DNA of 64,000 nt from Corynebacterium camporealensis (GTDB taxonomy: Bacteria; Actinomycetota; Actinomycetes; Mycobacteriales; Mycobacteriaceae). This document shows positions 52,234-61,289 of the stretch, one piece after another. The DNA lies in the NCBI RefSeq assembly GCF_000980815.1, contig NZ_CP011311.1, positions 2,256,773 to 2,320,772 on the forward strand, written 5' to 3'. The translations under genes and the position numbers were made by a program. The notes beneath the pieces are model-generated. The model had not been told where the DNA came from, ran no database searches, and was given only the letters and a program-made list of their open reading frames with translations. Positions within the stretch are counted from its first letter, which is position 1. Each line of letters starts with the position of its first letter.

Positions 52234-52941
52234 CTACAGCTCGATGGCGTGCAGGGCCCGCTCCGGTTCATTGGTTGCCAAGATGTTCACACCGTTAGAC
52301 CAGGCCCACTTCATGTCCTCGTCTTTGTCGACGGTCCACATGTACGTCGGCAAGCCATGCGCGCCAATGGCATTGGGCTGGATCTTCGCACGCAACAGCG
52401 ACATGCCCAGGCCCGTCGGGCGCGAGAGCAGCATGTCGGGTTTGTTGATGTGGCGTTCCCAATCGCGACGCAGGTAGATGCGGTCAGTATCCGGTGCAAG
52501 CCGCTGCATGACGCGGGTCGCGCGGTGGGAAAAGGAAATGACGTGCACGCGGGGATCGCCCAGCATTCCGGCGTAGCGCAGACGCAGGACCAGCTGTTCT
52601 TCCAGCATGTCGCCGTGGCAGCCGGGGTGTTTGGTCTCAATGTAGAGATGGTGATCGGGATAGTCCTGGGACATCTCCAACAAATCATCGAGAAGCATCA
52701 TGCGCTGCCCGCGGCCGATATCGAGCTGACTCAGTTCAGACCAATCCATCTTGGATACGCGGCCATGACCATCCGTGGTGCGATCGACGGTGGGGTCATG
52801 GTGGATGATGACCCGGCCGTCTTTAGACAGACGAATATCGCACTCCACGCCGTGAATGGGCAGCTCAAATGCCTTCTCAAAGGCGAGGTGTGACAGCTCC
52901 GGGTATTTGGCGGAATATCCTCTATGCGCGACGATCTTCAC
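52234..52941 (-). CDS. Glycerophosphodiester phosphodiesterase
   Basis: Hydrolyses glycerophosphodiesters to glycerol 3-phosphate and an alcohol. The family motif AHRGYSAKYPELS opens the protein, followed by VECDIRLSKDGRVIIHHDPTVDRTT, which carries the metal-binding Glu and Asp and the second catalytic His. Later motifs are HLYIETKH and a C-terminal MWTVDKDEDM. The protein has 235 residues, cytoplasmic by the absence of a signal. The GTG start overlaps the ldh stop (TAGTG), so translation is coupled to ldh. The UgpQ-like class fits. Confidence 0.92.
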   Translation of the reverse strand: MKIVAHRGYSAKYPELSHLAFEKAFELPIHGVECDIRLSKDGRVIIHHDPTVDRTTDGHGRVSKMDWSELSQLDIGRGQRMMLLDDLLEMSQDYPDHHLYIETKHPGCHGDMLEEQLVLRLRYAGMLGDPRVHVISFSHRATRVMQRLAPDTDRIYLRRDWERHINKPDMLLSRPTGLGMSLLRAKIQPNAIGAHGLPTYMWTVDKDEDMKWAWSNGVNILATNEPERALHAIEL

Positions 52942-53888
52942 TAGCCGAAAAACTCTTCCTTGATATCGCTAAGCGTCTTCGCCGAGGCAGCAAAGCGCTC
53001 CTTTTCGTGGTCATTGAGCTGCAACTCCACCGGGCGGACGATGCCGTTGCGGTTAATAATCGCTGGCGTGCCGATGTAGAGGTCTTCCACCCCGTATTCC
53101 CCTTGCAGGTAGGCAGAAACCGGCAGTGCGACATCCTGGTTCTGAATCACCGCGCGAGTAATGCGCGCCAGGCCCATGCCGATGCCATAGGACGTCGAGC
53201 CCTTGGCATCAATGATGCGGTAGGCCGCATCGCGGGTGTTTTCAAAGATTTCCTCGATGCGCTCGGCATAACCAGGGTTCTCTTTGAGCTGGCGAGACAG
53301 CGGCACACCAGCAATATTCGCCGTGGAAACGACGGGCAGCTCCGAATCGCCATGCTCACCGACGATGTACGCGTGCACCGACATCGGCGAGACGTCTTCG
53401 AGTTCGCCCAGCATATAGCGGTAGCGGGCAGAATCGAGCACCGTGCCCGAACCAATCACGCGGTGATGGTCCAGACCTGAGGCCTTCCACACCGCATAGG
53501 TCAACACGTCCACCGGATTGGTAGCCACGAGGAAAATGCCGTCGAAACCATTGCCCATGACATCATCGACAATGCTGTTCATGATCTTGATGTTCTTGCC
53601 CACCAGGTCGAGGCGGGTCTCGCCAGGCTTTTGCGCAGCACCAGCACAGATGACCACGAGATCCGCATCCCGGCAGTCCTCATAGGTGCCTTTGGTCACG
53701 CGGGTGCGCGACGGCGCCCAGACCACGCCATGGTTTAAGTCCATGACGTTGCCTTCCAACTTCTTTTCGTCAATATCAATGATGGCCAGATGGTCTACGA
53801 TTCCCTGGTTAACCAGGGAGAATGCATAGGCAACGCCGACATCACCGGCGCCGATTAGGACGACTTTGTTTCCAACATGGTTTGCCAT
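52941..53888 (-). CDS. ldh: L-lactate dehydrogenase
   Basis: Reduces pyruvate to L-lactate with [20 protein letters not shown] is the nucleotide-binding motif at the N-terminus. The active-site His is in [11 protein letters not shown], and [14 protein letters not shown] and [14 protein letters not shown] carry substrate-binding residues. The ATG at 53888 ([10 protein letters not shown]) fits the C. glutamicum protein start; a much longer frame to 54401 is only the antisense of the next gene. The protein has 315 residues. A glycerophosphodiesterase gene follows, overlapping by one base. Confidence 0.96.
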   Translation of the reverse strand: MANHVGNKVVLIGAGDVGVAYAFSLVNQGIVDHLAIIDIDEKKLEGNVMDLNHGVVWAPSRTRVTKGTYEDCRDADLVVICAGAAQKPGETRLDLVGKNIKIMNSIVDDVMGNGFDGIFLVATNPVDVLTYAVWKASGLDHHRVIGSGTVLDSARYRYMLGELEDVSPMSVHAYIVGEHGDSELPVVSTANIAGVPLSRQLKENPGYAERIEEIFENTRDAAYRIIDAKGSTSYGIGMGLARITRAVIQNQDVALPVSAYLQGEYGVEDLYIGTPAIINRNGIVRPVELQLNDHEKERFAASAKTLSDIKEEFFG

Positions 53889-53976
53889 GGTTTCCATTGT
53901 GCGCTGTTTTGGCCCTTTTCGCACCACAGAACGCTCGCGCTGCGGGCAGGTCACTTCTTTGGGATAATCGCGTGTC

Positions 53977-55722
53977 ATGAAACGGTTACTGGCGCGCGCA
54001 GTCCTAACCGGCTTAGGCGTGCTCAGTGACATCACCCCTGGCCTGCGCATGACTCGCAAGCGCACCCTTCCACCGGAGATGTCCGCCGGCATCCTTGGCG
54101 CGGAGCTGGCCACCTGGGCTGCGGTATCGCCCTCTCTGCTTCCGCGTCCTTGGTGGGTGACTGCCGCCAACGTCGCCATTGGGCAAGGTGTGGGCCATCT
54201 CGGTGCGGCGACGGTGGCGTTTACCCTCAACCGCATCGGCAAGCGCCCGCAAGACCGCTTAGGCCCTGGACACCGGCAGATTCTGCACGCCGCCATCGGT
54301 GCGGGCACCATCCTCAATGTTGCACGTTCCCTGCGCAACCAGCGCATCCAAGCCGGGTTCGTTGGCAAGGAAATCGTCCGCGGACCTGCCACCGCCGCCA
54401 TTGGTTTAAGCGCTGGTACCGCCGGTTATGGCGTACTGCTGTTGCTGGGTGAGGCCACCCAATTCACTGCCACGCGGCTCTCCCGGCAACTGGGCCGCTG
54501 GGTTCCTGCACTCCTGGCCTGGCCATTGGTGACCGCCGGCATGACGCTTACGGCAGTATTCCTGTCCAACCGTGTGGTGCTGCGCCGCTGGATTCGCCAT
54601 CTTTCTGCCCGTGCCCAGCGCATCAACAAGCTCGTCTTTCCTGGCACGATGATGCCCTGGGAACCCGAACGCTCCGGCAGTCCCTGGTCTTATGAACCGT
54701 GGTCGGCGCTTGGCCAGCAGGGCCGCCGCTTTGTCTCCAATGGTCCGCGCGCCCGCGACATCCAAAAGGTCATGGAGTGCGACAGCGCCCATGAACCCAT
54801 CCGCATCTACGCCGGCTTGGTCCCTGGTCGTCCCATGCGCCATGCCGCCCGCCAAGTTCTAGCGGAAATGGAGCGCACCGGCGCTTTCCGACGCAACACC
54901 CTCGTCATCCAAATGCCCGCCGGCTCAGGCTGGCTCAGCAATTGGAGCGTGTCCGCCTACGAGTTCCTCACCCGCGGCGATTGCGTGACCGTGACCGTGC
55001 AGTATTCCTACCTGCCCTCGGTGTTTTCTTATGTCGTCGACAAGCAAGCTCCCAAGGAAGCCGCCCGGGAGCTCATCCACGCCATCCAGCGTCGCTTAGA
55101 AGACCTGCCGGAAGAAGACCGCCCACGCGTCTACTTTGCCGGTGAGTCCCTGGGCGCTTACGCCATCATGGACAACTACGAGGACCTCGATAGCCTGCTT
55201 GCTGACTGCAATGGCGCGGTCTTTACCGGCCCGCCACGCATGACGCACTTTACCCAGAACCTGCAGCGTGACACCGGTTCCATGGAGCGCCTACCGCTTA
55301 TCGATGGCGGCCGCCACGTCCGCTTCGCCACCGTTCCTGCGCATACCCGGCACGATGCTTTCGGCCGCAGCTACACCCATGTCTGGAAGCGCCCGCGCAT
55401 GCTGGTGGCCCAGCACGCTTCCGATGCCATCGTCTGGTGGGATATGAACCTAGCGTTTACCCGCCCCGGCTGGATGCGCGAACCCCAACCCGATACCTTG
55501 TACGCCGATACCTTCCCCCGCCTGAACTGGGCACCGCTGATTTCCTTTTGGCAGATAGGCCTCGACCAAATCAACTCTCTGAACGTCCCCGGCGGCCACG
55601 GCCACAACTACTTCTGGGAGAACTTCTGGTACTGGGACGAAGTCTTAGGCTCCCAATCCCGCAAGCCACTAAACCCACGCATCGCAGAGCGCATGCGCAG
55701 GTTCGTCAGCAAGGACGCCTAA
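53977..55722 (+). CDS. Integral membrane alpha/beta hydrolase (Abhydrolase_9 type)
   Basis: A 581-residue protein with an N-terminal membrane half (about five to six hydrophobic segments within residues 30-200) and a C-terminal alpha/beta hydrolase domain (about 255-560). The nucleophile motif [13 protein letters not shown] is near residue 390; a possible His is in [12 protein letters not shown]. This layout is that of the actinobacterial family with PF15420 and PF10081 domains. Substrate and role are unknown, though its membrane location and genus suggest envelope lipids. It is divergent from ldh. Confidence 0.83.
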   Translation: MKRLLARAVLTGLGVLSDITPGLRMTRKRTLPPEMSAGILGAELATWAAVSPSLLPRPWWVTAANVAIGQGVGHLGAATVAFTLNRIGKRPQDRLGPGHRQILHAAIGAGTILNVARSLRNQRIQAGFVGKEIVRGPATAAIGLSAGTAGYGVLLLLGEATQFTATRLSRQLGRWVPALLAWPLVTAGMTLTAVFLSNRVVLRRWIRHLSARAQRINKLVFPGTMMPWEPERSGSPWSYEPWSALGQQGRRFVSNGPRARDIQKVMECDSAHEPIRIYAGLVPGRPMRHAARQVLAEMERTGAFRRNTLVIQMPAGSGWLSNWSVSAYEFLTRGDCVTVTVQYSYLPSVFSYVVDKQAPKEAARELIHAIQRRLEDLPEEDRPRVYFAGESLGAYAIMDNYEDLDSLLADCNGAVFTGPPRMTHFTQNLQRDTGSMERLPLIDGGRHVRFATVPAHTRHDAFGRSYTHVWKRPRMLVAQHASDAIVWWDMNLAFTRPGWMREPQPDTLYADTFPRLNWAPLISFWQIGLDQINSLNVPGGHGHNYFWENFWYWDEVLGSQSRKPLNPRIAERMRRFVSKDA

Positions 55723-55771
55723 TAAACTGCGTAAGTTTCCAACAGGCACGTGAGGTGCTGCTAGCAGCACC

Positions 55772-56422
55772 TCACCCGCACTTGACGCCCGTGCTGTGGT
55801 GCGGGCAGTAGCCGTGAGGATTTTTGTACAGGTACTGCTGGTGTTCGTCTTCGGCGAGGTAGTACTCGCCGGCGTCGGTATCACTCAGTAACTTCAGTTC
55901 GGTAGTCGTCTCGCCAAAACCGTTGTCTTTGAGCTTGTCCGCGTAAGAGTCGACGATGTCGCGAATCTCGTCGAGTTCCTCTTGGGTGCGTGGGTAAAAC
56001 GCCGAGCGGTACTGCGTTCCTACGTCATTGCCCTGGCGGAAACCTTGGGTGGGGTCGTGTGCTTCCAATGCGATGACCACGAGGTCGCGCAGGGAGACTT
56101 GCTCCGGGTCGTAGGTGATTTCGACGACCTCTGCGTGATTCGTCAGACCGCGGCAGACTTCGTAGTAGGTCGGGTTCGGTGTTGTACCACCGGCGTAACC
56201 GACGGAGGTCGATTCGACGCCTGGGGTCTCCCAGTACATTTTCTCCGCACCCCAGAAACAACCGATGCCAACGACCAGGCTGCGTTGGTTGTCCTTCCAC
56301 GGACCAGTAATTGGGGTGCCTAACACCGCATGGGGACGGGGATTTAAGACAGGTTCTTCCCTGCCAGGCAGGGCCTTATCGGCACTGACCAATTGCGGGG
56401 TGGGACGGAATAGAAACGACAT
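55772..56422 (-). CDS. msrA: Peptide methionine sulfoxide reductase A
   Basis: Repairs oxidised methionine (S-sulfoxide). The catalytic Cys is in [13 protein letters not shown] near residue 52, with [16 protein letters not shown] downstream. A C-terminal [12 protein letters not shown] segment supplies resolving cysteines. The ATG at 56422 is preferred, with AAGGAG 8 bases before it. The protein has 216 residues, with an N-terminal extension of about 40 residues that is usual in actinobacteria. Divergent from sodA, it forms an oxidative-stress pair. Confidence 0.94.
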   Translation of the reverse strand: MSFLFRPTPQLVSADKALPGREEPVLNPRPHAVLGTPITGPWKDNQRSLVVGIGCFWGAEKMYWETPGVESTSVGYAGGTTPNPTYYEVCRGLTNHAEVVEITYDPEQVSLRDLVVIALEAHDPTQGFRQGNDVGTQYRSAFYPRTQEELDEIRDIVDSYADKLKDNGFGETTTELKLLSDTDAGEYYLAEDEHQQYLYKNPHGYCPHHSTGVKCG

Positions 56423-56514
56423 GCTTCTGGCTCCTTTCTGCGGTGTGCGTGGGTCCAGACTACTTCCATTTTGTGCAGCTGCCAGCACTTTTATTTATTT
56501 AGCACATACAATCG

Positions 56515-56542
56515 TTGCGAATTTAGAAAACGTGCCTATGAT
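56515..56542 (+). promoter_or_regulatory. sodA promoter
   Basis: TTGCGA (56515-56520) and TATGAT (56537-56542), with a 16-bp spacer, lie 31 bases before the sodA ATG. Confidence 0.6.
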
Positions 56543-56573
56543 GGGCGGCGTACCCGAAGAAAGGATTAGAACT

Positions 56574-57176
56574 ATGGCTACTTACGAACTTCCGGAGCTC
56601 GACTACGCATACGACGCACTGGAGCCGCACATCTCCGCAGAGATCATGGAGCTGCACCACTCCAAGCACCACGCTAACTACGTCAGCGGTGCAAACGCTG
56701 CACTCGAGGCTCTCGAAGAGGAGCGCAACGGTGAGGCTAACGCCGACCGTATCCGCGCATACACCAAGAACCTGGCGTTCAACCTGGGTGGCCACACCAA
56801 CCACTCCATCTTCTGGAAGAACCTGTCCCCGAACGGTGGCGGCGAGCCGACCGGTGAGCTGGCTGAGGCCATCAACCGCGACTTCGGTTCCTTCGAGAAG
56901 TTCAAGGCTCACTTCTCCGCAGTTGCTACCGGCCTGCAGGGTTCCGGCTGGGCAGTCCTGGGCTACGACCATGTTGCTGGTCGCCTGATTGTTGAGCAGC
57001 TGACCGATCAGCAGGGCAACATCTCCGTTAACTTCACCCCGCTGCTGATGCTGGATATGTGGGAGCACGCTTTCTACCTGCAGTACAAGAACGTTAAGGC
57101 TGACTACGTCAAGGCCGTGTGGAACGTCTTCAACTGGGACGACGTTGCAGAGCGTTACGCTGCAGCCACCAAGTAA
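56574..57176 (+). CDS. sodA: Superoxide dismutase (Mn/Fe type)
   Basis: Removes superoxide in the cytoplasm. Metal ligands are seen in [17 protein letters not shown] and [13 protein letters not shown] (Asp and His). GGAWGW-type residues appear as [11 protein letters not shown], which with the Gln/Gly context favours manganese. The 200-residue length is typical. The ATG at 56574 has AAAGGA about 8 bases upstream and [19 protein letters not shown] as the family N-terminus. It ends at a strong terminator. Confidence 0.97.
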   Translation: MATYELPELDYAYDALEPHISAEIMELHHSKHHANYVSGANAALEALEEERNGEANADRIRAYTKNLAFNLGGHTNHSIFWKNLSPNGGGEPTGELAEAINRDFGSFEKFKAHFSAVATGLQGSGWAVLGYDHVAGRLIVEQLTDQQGNISVNFTPLLMLDMWEHAFYLQYKNVKADYVKAVWNVFNWDDVAERYAAATK

Positions 57177-57194
57177 TCCTTAATCAGGATTAGC

Positions 57195-57219
57195 AAGCCG
57201 CCCTTCGGGGCGGCTTTTT
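57195..57219 (+). terminator. sodA terminator
   Basis: AAGCCGCCC (57195-57203) and GGGCGGCTT (57208-57216) pair around a TTCG tetraloop, followed by a T-run. Confidence 0.95.
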
Positions 57220-57284
57220 GTTCTTCCCTTGGCCGAACTTCCCCGCAAAACTTTTCTCACTAGCGATTGCCGAGGCTGAACGTC

Positions 57285-57603
57285 CTATGCAGAATTGGTC
57301 TGATCGCCTTCTCTTTTCTGCCTCTTTTCCCATAACGATCTACGCACTAGGAAAATAGGCAACACCAGAACGTAATAGAAAATCAGGAACGGCACGACGA
57401 AGGAAACTATTCCGTCAGACGTTACTTCGCTCCAGGGAACACCTTCTGTATTAGGGAAAACTAAGCCTCCCCCAACCCGTCCTTTGGCTTACATAGAATT
57501 CCGCGACAACCATCAGCGGCAACACAATGAAAGAGAACCACCAGGGCGGAACCCATGGCCCTCCATCTTTCTGCCGTTTATATAAAGCTTCACCGAACCC
57601 CAT
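57285..57603 (-). pseudogene. Small membrane protein gene with a frameshift
   Basis: The first part reads MGFGEALYKRQKDGGPWVPP from ATG 57603, then a membrane helix (FIVLPLMVVAEFYV) and QRTGWGRLSFP with a stop at about 57451. Removing one G from the run of five (near 57475) joins it to a second open segment. That segment continues GLVFPNTEGVPWSEVTSDG, then a second helix (IVSFVVPFLIFYYVLVLPIF) and ends at 57285-57287. The intact product would have about 105 residues and two helices. The break may be a true mutation or a sequencing error in the homopolymer. No family is recognised. Confidence 0.6.
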
Positions 57604-57827
57604 TACAGTTCCCGCCCTTCTAGGTTCGCTACTCACAGAGCACACAACAACCTGCGTGATGAACAAGCTATCCATAGTCAGTCGCTAACGTTTGCAGCAA
57701 TGAAGAATGCTAGTAAAGGACCTAACCGACCGGCCAAACCATATGAAAGTCGGGACTTTTGTACACACCCATATCGGTGTGCTGTTGCTTCACAGTTCGA
57801 AAGCTCGAGTGTTTCGATCCCCTGAAG

Positions 57828-58700
57828 TCACATTTGCTTGTTTCTCTCGCTCATGATGAAGTCACGGAACTGCTTAATTGGTGGTGCATCGTCTCCGGGG
57901 CGCCACACTAGGCCGAGTTCACGGTAGGCGGCTGGTTCCAGGGGGATGAGGTTGCCGGTCTGTAGGTAGGGGTCGTCTAGTGGCAGTAGTGCGATGCCGA
58001 GGCCTGCTGCGACCATACCGGAGACTGTCGTAAGTTCCATGGACTCGAAGACGAGGTGTGGGGTGAATCCGGATTTTTCTGCCAGCGAATCCAGCAGCAT
58101 GCGGGTGCCGTAGCCGGGCAGCATGCCGATGAAGTTTTCTTCGGCGCATTCGGCGAGGTCGATGCTGTCGCGTTGGGCGGCCCAGTGTCCTTCCGGGACG
58201 GCGAGGCCTAGTTTTTGTAGTTTGAGCAGGTGCCAGCCGACCTCGGCGTTTGGTTTCGGGCCGACCAAGGCGAGGTCGGACTCGCCGCGTTGAATTCTTT
58301 CGACAAGTTCGCGCGAGGCACCCTGGTGCAGGCGAATATCGACCTGCGGGTGCTGGGCGCGATAGGACTTAATTAGATCCGGGACTAACCACGTGCCCAA
58401 CGAGTGCATGAAATCCAAGCGCACGGTGCCGTGTTCCGGGTCCATGAGGCGAGAGACTGCATCGCGAGCGGCGGTCTCGCTGCGCAGTATGTGGCGGGCA
58501 TGTTCCACGAATGCGCTTCCCCGGGCGTTGAGCATGAGTGTGCGCCCGGCGCGCTCAAAAAGGTTGGCGCCAAGTTGCTGCTCGACGCGCTGGATGCGCC
58601 TGCTCAGTGCTGATTGGGAGATGCCTAAGGCATCGGCAGCAGCGCCCACCAGCCCTAAATCAGCGACGGTGACGACGCCGCGGATGTCCTCTAGATTCAT
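57828..58700 (-). CDS. LysR-family transcriptional regulator
   Basis: A 290-residue regulator. The N-terminal winged helix (residues 1-60: LGLVGAAADALGISQSALSRRIQRVEQQLGANLFERAGR) is followed by the two-lobed effector domain. The ATG at 58700 is preferred, with GGAG 6 bases upstream. It is divergent from the MFS gene at 58788 and probably controls it. The 17-bp inverted repeat in the gap is a candidate binding site. The effector is unknown. Confidence 0.88.
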   Translation of the reverse strand: MNLEDIRGVVTVADLGLVGAAADALGISQSALSRRIQRVEQQLGANLFERAGRTLMLNARGSAFVEHARHILRSETAARDAVSRLMDPEHGTVRLDFMHSLGTWLVPDLIKSYRAQHPQVDIRLHQGASRELVERIQRGESDLALVGPKPNAEVGWHLLKLQKLGLAVPEGHWAAQRDSIDLAECAEENFIGMLPGYGTRMLLDSLAEKSGFTPHLVFESMELTTVSGMVAAGLGIALLPLDDPYLQTGNLIPLEPAAYRELGLVWRPGDDAPPIKQFRDFIMSERNKQM

Positions 58701-58725
58701 GCTTTCTCCAAACTGCACCTATTAA

Positions 58726-58742
58726 CATGCACAATACGCATG
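58726..58742. promoter_or_regulatory. Candidate LysR site in the lysR/MFS gap
   Basis: CATGC (58726-58730) and GCATG (58738-58742) are 7 bp apart, giving a T-N11-A type dyad. TGCAC is also repeated directly (58714 and 58728). Confidence 0.45.
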
Positions 58743-58787
58743 GAAATACTATCTTTTAGACATTTTACTCATGAGAGCAGGAAGAGC

Positions 58788-59969
58788 ATGCTTAATGCCA
58801 TGAGTAGAACGCAGCGCGCGACCATCGCCATGCTCTTTGCGGGCCTGGCGATTTTCTCAAGCTTGTATACCACCCAGGCCATCCTGCCGACCTTGGTCGA
58901 TGAGGTAGGACTGTCCTCCATTGAGGCCGCCATGACGGTCTCAGCTGCCACGGGTGCGCTGGCCATTTGTGTGGTTCCGGCATCCATCCTGTCGGAACGC
59001 TACGGGCGCGGTCGCTTGCTCATTATTTCTGCTATCGCTGCCACGGTGGTCGGCATGTTGGTTCCCCTGGCAGACAACGCCTGGCAGCTCATCGCCTTGC
59101 GTGGCCTGCAGGGCGCACTGCTGGCCGGCGCACCCGCGACCGCAATGGCGTGGCTGTCTGAGGAGCTGGCCTCCAAGGCCCTGTCCCGCGCAATGGGGCT
59201 GTATATCGCCGGTACCTCGATTGGTGGCCTGACTGGCCGTCTGGTCCCGACCGGCATGCTGGAATTTAGTAACTGGCGCTGGGCGCTGTTTGTGTCTGCC
59301 TGTGTGACGCTGCTGTTCGCCATCATTGCGGTCATTTTGCTGCCTGCTCAGCAAAACTTCCGCCCGAAGGAACTGCACTTTGCCAGCGAAGCCCGCGCGG
59401 TATTTGGCCATATTAAAACGCCGGCGCTCGCGTTGTTGTACCTGACAGCCTTTTTGGCCATGGGTTCGTTTGTGTCCATCTACAACTTCTTAAGCTTCCG
59501 CCTTATCGACCACTTCGGCATGGCACCGAGCATCGCCGGCCTGGTCTTCCTCTTCTATCTATCTGGCACCTGGTCTTCGGCCAAGGCTGGTTCCATGGTC
59601 AGTCGCTTCGGCCATGCACCCACGATGCTGGGCTCCGCGTTGCTCTTCGCGGTCGGCATTGCCTTCTGTGCCGGTCCGTTTCCTATGGTCCTCCTCGGCA
59701 TCCTTGCGCTGACCATTGGCTTCTTCGCGCTGCATTCCACGGCGTCTGGTTGGGTCGGCGCCTTGGCTGACCACGACCGCGCTGAGGCATCCAGCATGTA
59801 CGTCTTTTGCTACTACCTGGGCTCCTCCATCGTCGGCGCGGCCGCCGGCATCATCTTCGATGGTCTGTCTTGGGCCGGATTCATCGCAGTCTACACCGGC
59901 ATTGCGCTGCTGCTCTCCGCTGTGACCTGGCAGCTGCACCGTGTGACCAAGGAACGCCAGTACGACTAG
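58788..59969 (+). CDS. MFS transporter, 12 membrane segments (YnfM-like)
   Basis: A 393-residue transporter of the drug:H+ antiporter-1 group. Motif A-like SILSERYGRGRLL lies after helix 2, and GLQGALLAGAPATAMAWL follows in helix 4. Two halves of six helices can be traced. The ATG at 58788 has GGAAGAG just ahead; the ATG at 58800 is an alternative, and the frame upstream to 58740 lacks family similarity. The divergent LysR gene suggests substrate-induced export, as with arabinose- or drug-efflux members. The substrate is unknown. Confidence 0.85.
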   Translation: MLNAMSRTQRATIAMLFAGLAIFSSLYTTQAILPTLVDEVGLSSIEAAMTVSAATGALAICVVPASILSERYGRGRLLIISAIAATVVGMLVPLADNAWQLIALRGLQGALLAGAPATAMAWLSEELASKALSRAMGLYIAGTSIGGLTGRLVPTGMLEFSNWRWALFVSACVTLLFAIIAVILLPAQQNFRPKELHFASEARAVFGHIKTPALALLYLTAFLAMGSFVSIYNFLSFRLIDHFGMAPSIAGLVFLFYLSGTWSSAKAGSMVSRFGHAPTMLGSALLFAVGIAFCAGPFPMVLLGILALTIGFFALHSTASGWVGALADHDRAEASSMYVFCYYLGSSIVGAAAGIIFDGLSWAGFIAVYTGIALLLSAVTWQLHRVTKERQYD

Positions 59970-60002
59970 GTTCCCGCAATTTCAACGACTAAACTCGGTT
60001 TT

Positions 60003-61289
60003 ATGACTGAGGATAAGTGGTCCGCCCGCACCTGGCACCGTCGCGCTTCCAAGCCCGTCACCATCTGGATGATCATCTTCATCGTCTGCGGTGTCGGCCA
60101 TATCCTCATCCCCAACTACCGTTGGGTACTCATTCACCTGTTTACCCTGGGCATTTTGAGCAATGCCATTCTGGTTTGGTCGCAGCACCTTACCGAAAAG
60201 TTCGTCCAGCAACGCCTGCCTGATTCTGCTCGGCCGAAGCAGTTGGCCCGGATTTATATCTTTAATCTCGGTGTCATCATTGTCCTAGCCGGGCAAATAC
60301 TTATCGATGCCTGGTCGCAACACTGGATCCTAACTCTCACCGGTGCAGCCATTATTTCTGCCATGGTGGCCTGGCACGGATTCGTGTTATTTACACAGTG
60401 GAAGTCCGCTGCCAATAAACGTTTCCGCCCGGTGGTTGCTGCCTATGTCTTTTCCGCACTGTGTTTGGCAGTCGGTGCATTCTTTGGCGGTTTCTTGTCG
60501 CTTAATCCTGGCAACCCGCAGCTGTTATTGGCCCATATTGGCGCCAATGTCGGTGGCTTTGTCGGCCTGGCCGCCGCCGGATCACTCACCATTTTGTTCC
60601 CGGCTATCTGGCGCAGCAATGGCACGAATCGCTACATGAATACCAGCTTTATTCTGCTGGCTGTAGGCGTACTCGGCACCAGTATTGGTTCCCTTATGGG
60701 ATTCCCGCAGGCCGGTCTGGTGATTTACGTCGTGGGTTGGGTATTAAGCCTCCAGCAATGGCTGGGCACCGCTCTGCGCTCGCGCACTCCGCTGACATAT
60801 CCTTCGGTGTCCGTCCTGTTGGCCGTCGTCTGGCTGGTTGGCGCGCTCACCTACTACACGGTCCAACACTTCCTCACCGAAGAGCCTGCTTTGCCGACGT
60901 TGGCGCTGCTGGTTGGCTTTGCCGCACAATTGCTCATTGGCGTGATGAGCTACCTCTTGCCGACGACCATGGGGGGTGGCCCAGCAGCCGTCCGCGCAGG
61001 CCTGCAGAAGCTCAACGGCATGGGCTTGTTCCGCTCCACGCTGATTAACCTCGGTTTGCTGGCCTGGATTACCACGGACATTTCCTGGTTGTCCGTGGTT
61101 ATGTCGATGTTGAGCCTCGGCGCTCTGGCCGTGTTCCCCATCCTCATGGTGCGCGCGGTCAAGGCACAGCGCGCAGTCATTACCGGCAAAGCTGAGGGCC
61201 CACCGCCGCAGGAGTACACCCCGTGGGATCAGGTCGCCGCAGGTATCGCCATCATTGCCGCTATTTGCGTGCTGTTTTTAAGGGCTTAA
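60003..61289 (+). CDS. Polytopic membrane protein, possibly haem-copper-oxidase/NnrS-related
   Basis: A 428-residue protein with about 11-12 membrane helices. Histidines recur within helices (HLFTLGILSNAILVWSQH, VAWHGFVLF, LLAHIGANVGGFVGL, VQHFL), as in haem-binding oxidase or NnrS-like proteins, and some corynebacterial copper oxidases carry a similar membrane part. There is no cupredoxin or catalytic domain here, so the function is open. It follows the MFS gene by 33 bases and its 3' end overlaps the convergent nuclease gene by 29 bases. Confidence 0.6.
   Translation: MTEDKWSARTWHRRASKPVTIWMIIFIVCGVGHILIPNYRWVLIHLFTLGILSNAILVWSQHLTEKFVQQRLPDSARPKQLARIYIFNLGVIIVLAGQILIDAWSQHWILTLTGAAIISAMVAWHGFVLFTQWKSAANKRFRPVVAAYVFSALCLAVGAFFGGFLSLNPGNPQLLLAHIGANVGGFVGLAAAGSLTILFPAIWRSNGTNRYMNTSFILLAVGVLGTSIGSLMGFPQAGLVIYVVGWVLSLQQWLGTALRSRTPLTYPSVSVLLAVVWLVGALTYYTVQHFLTEEPALPTLALLVGFAAQLLIGVMSYLLPTTMGGGPAAVRAGLQKLNGMGLFRSTLINLGLLAWITTDISWLSVVMSMLSLGALAVFPILMVRAVKAQRAVITGKAEGPPPQEYTPWDQVAAGIAIIAAICVLFLRA

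Noticed and set aside
53889..54401. N-terminal extension of Ldh to 486 residues
   Set aside because: The added part is antisense to the membrane hydrolase gene, and the known Ldh N-terminus begins at 53888.
57604..57675. Longer start for the frameshifted membrane gene
   Set aside because: The extra 24 residues have no ribosome site ahead and do not resemble a signal or membrane segment.
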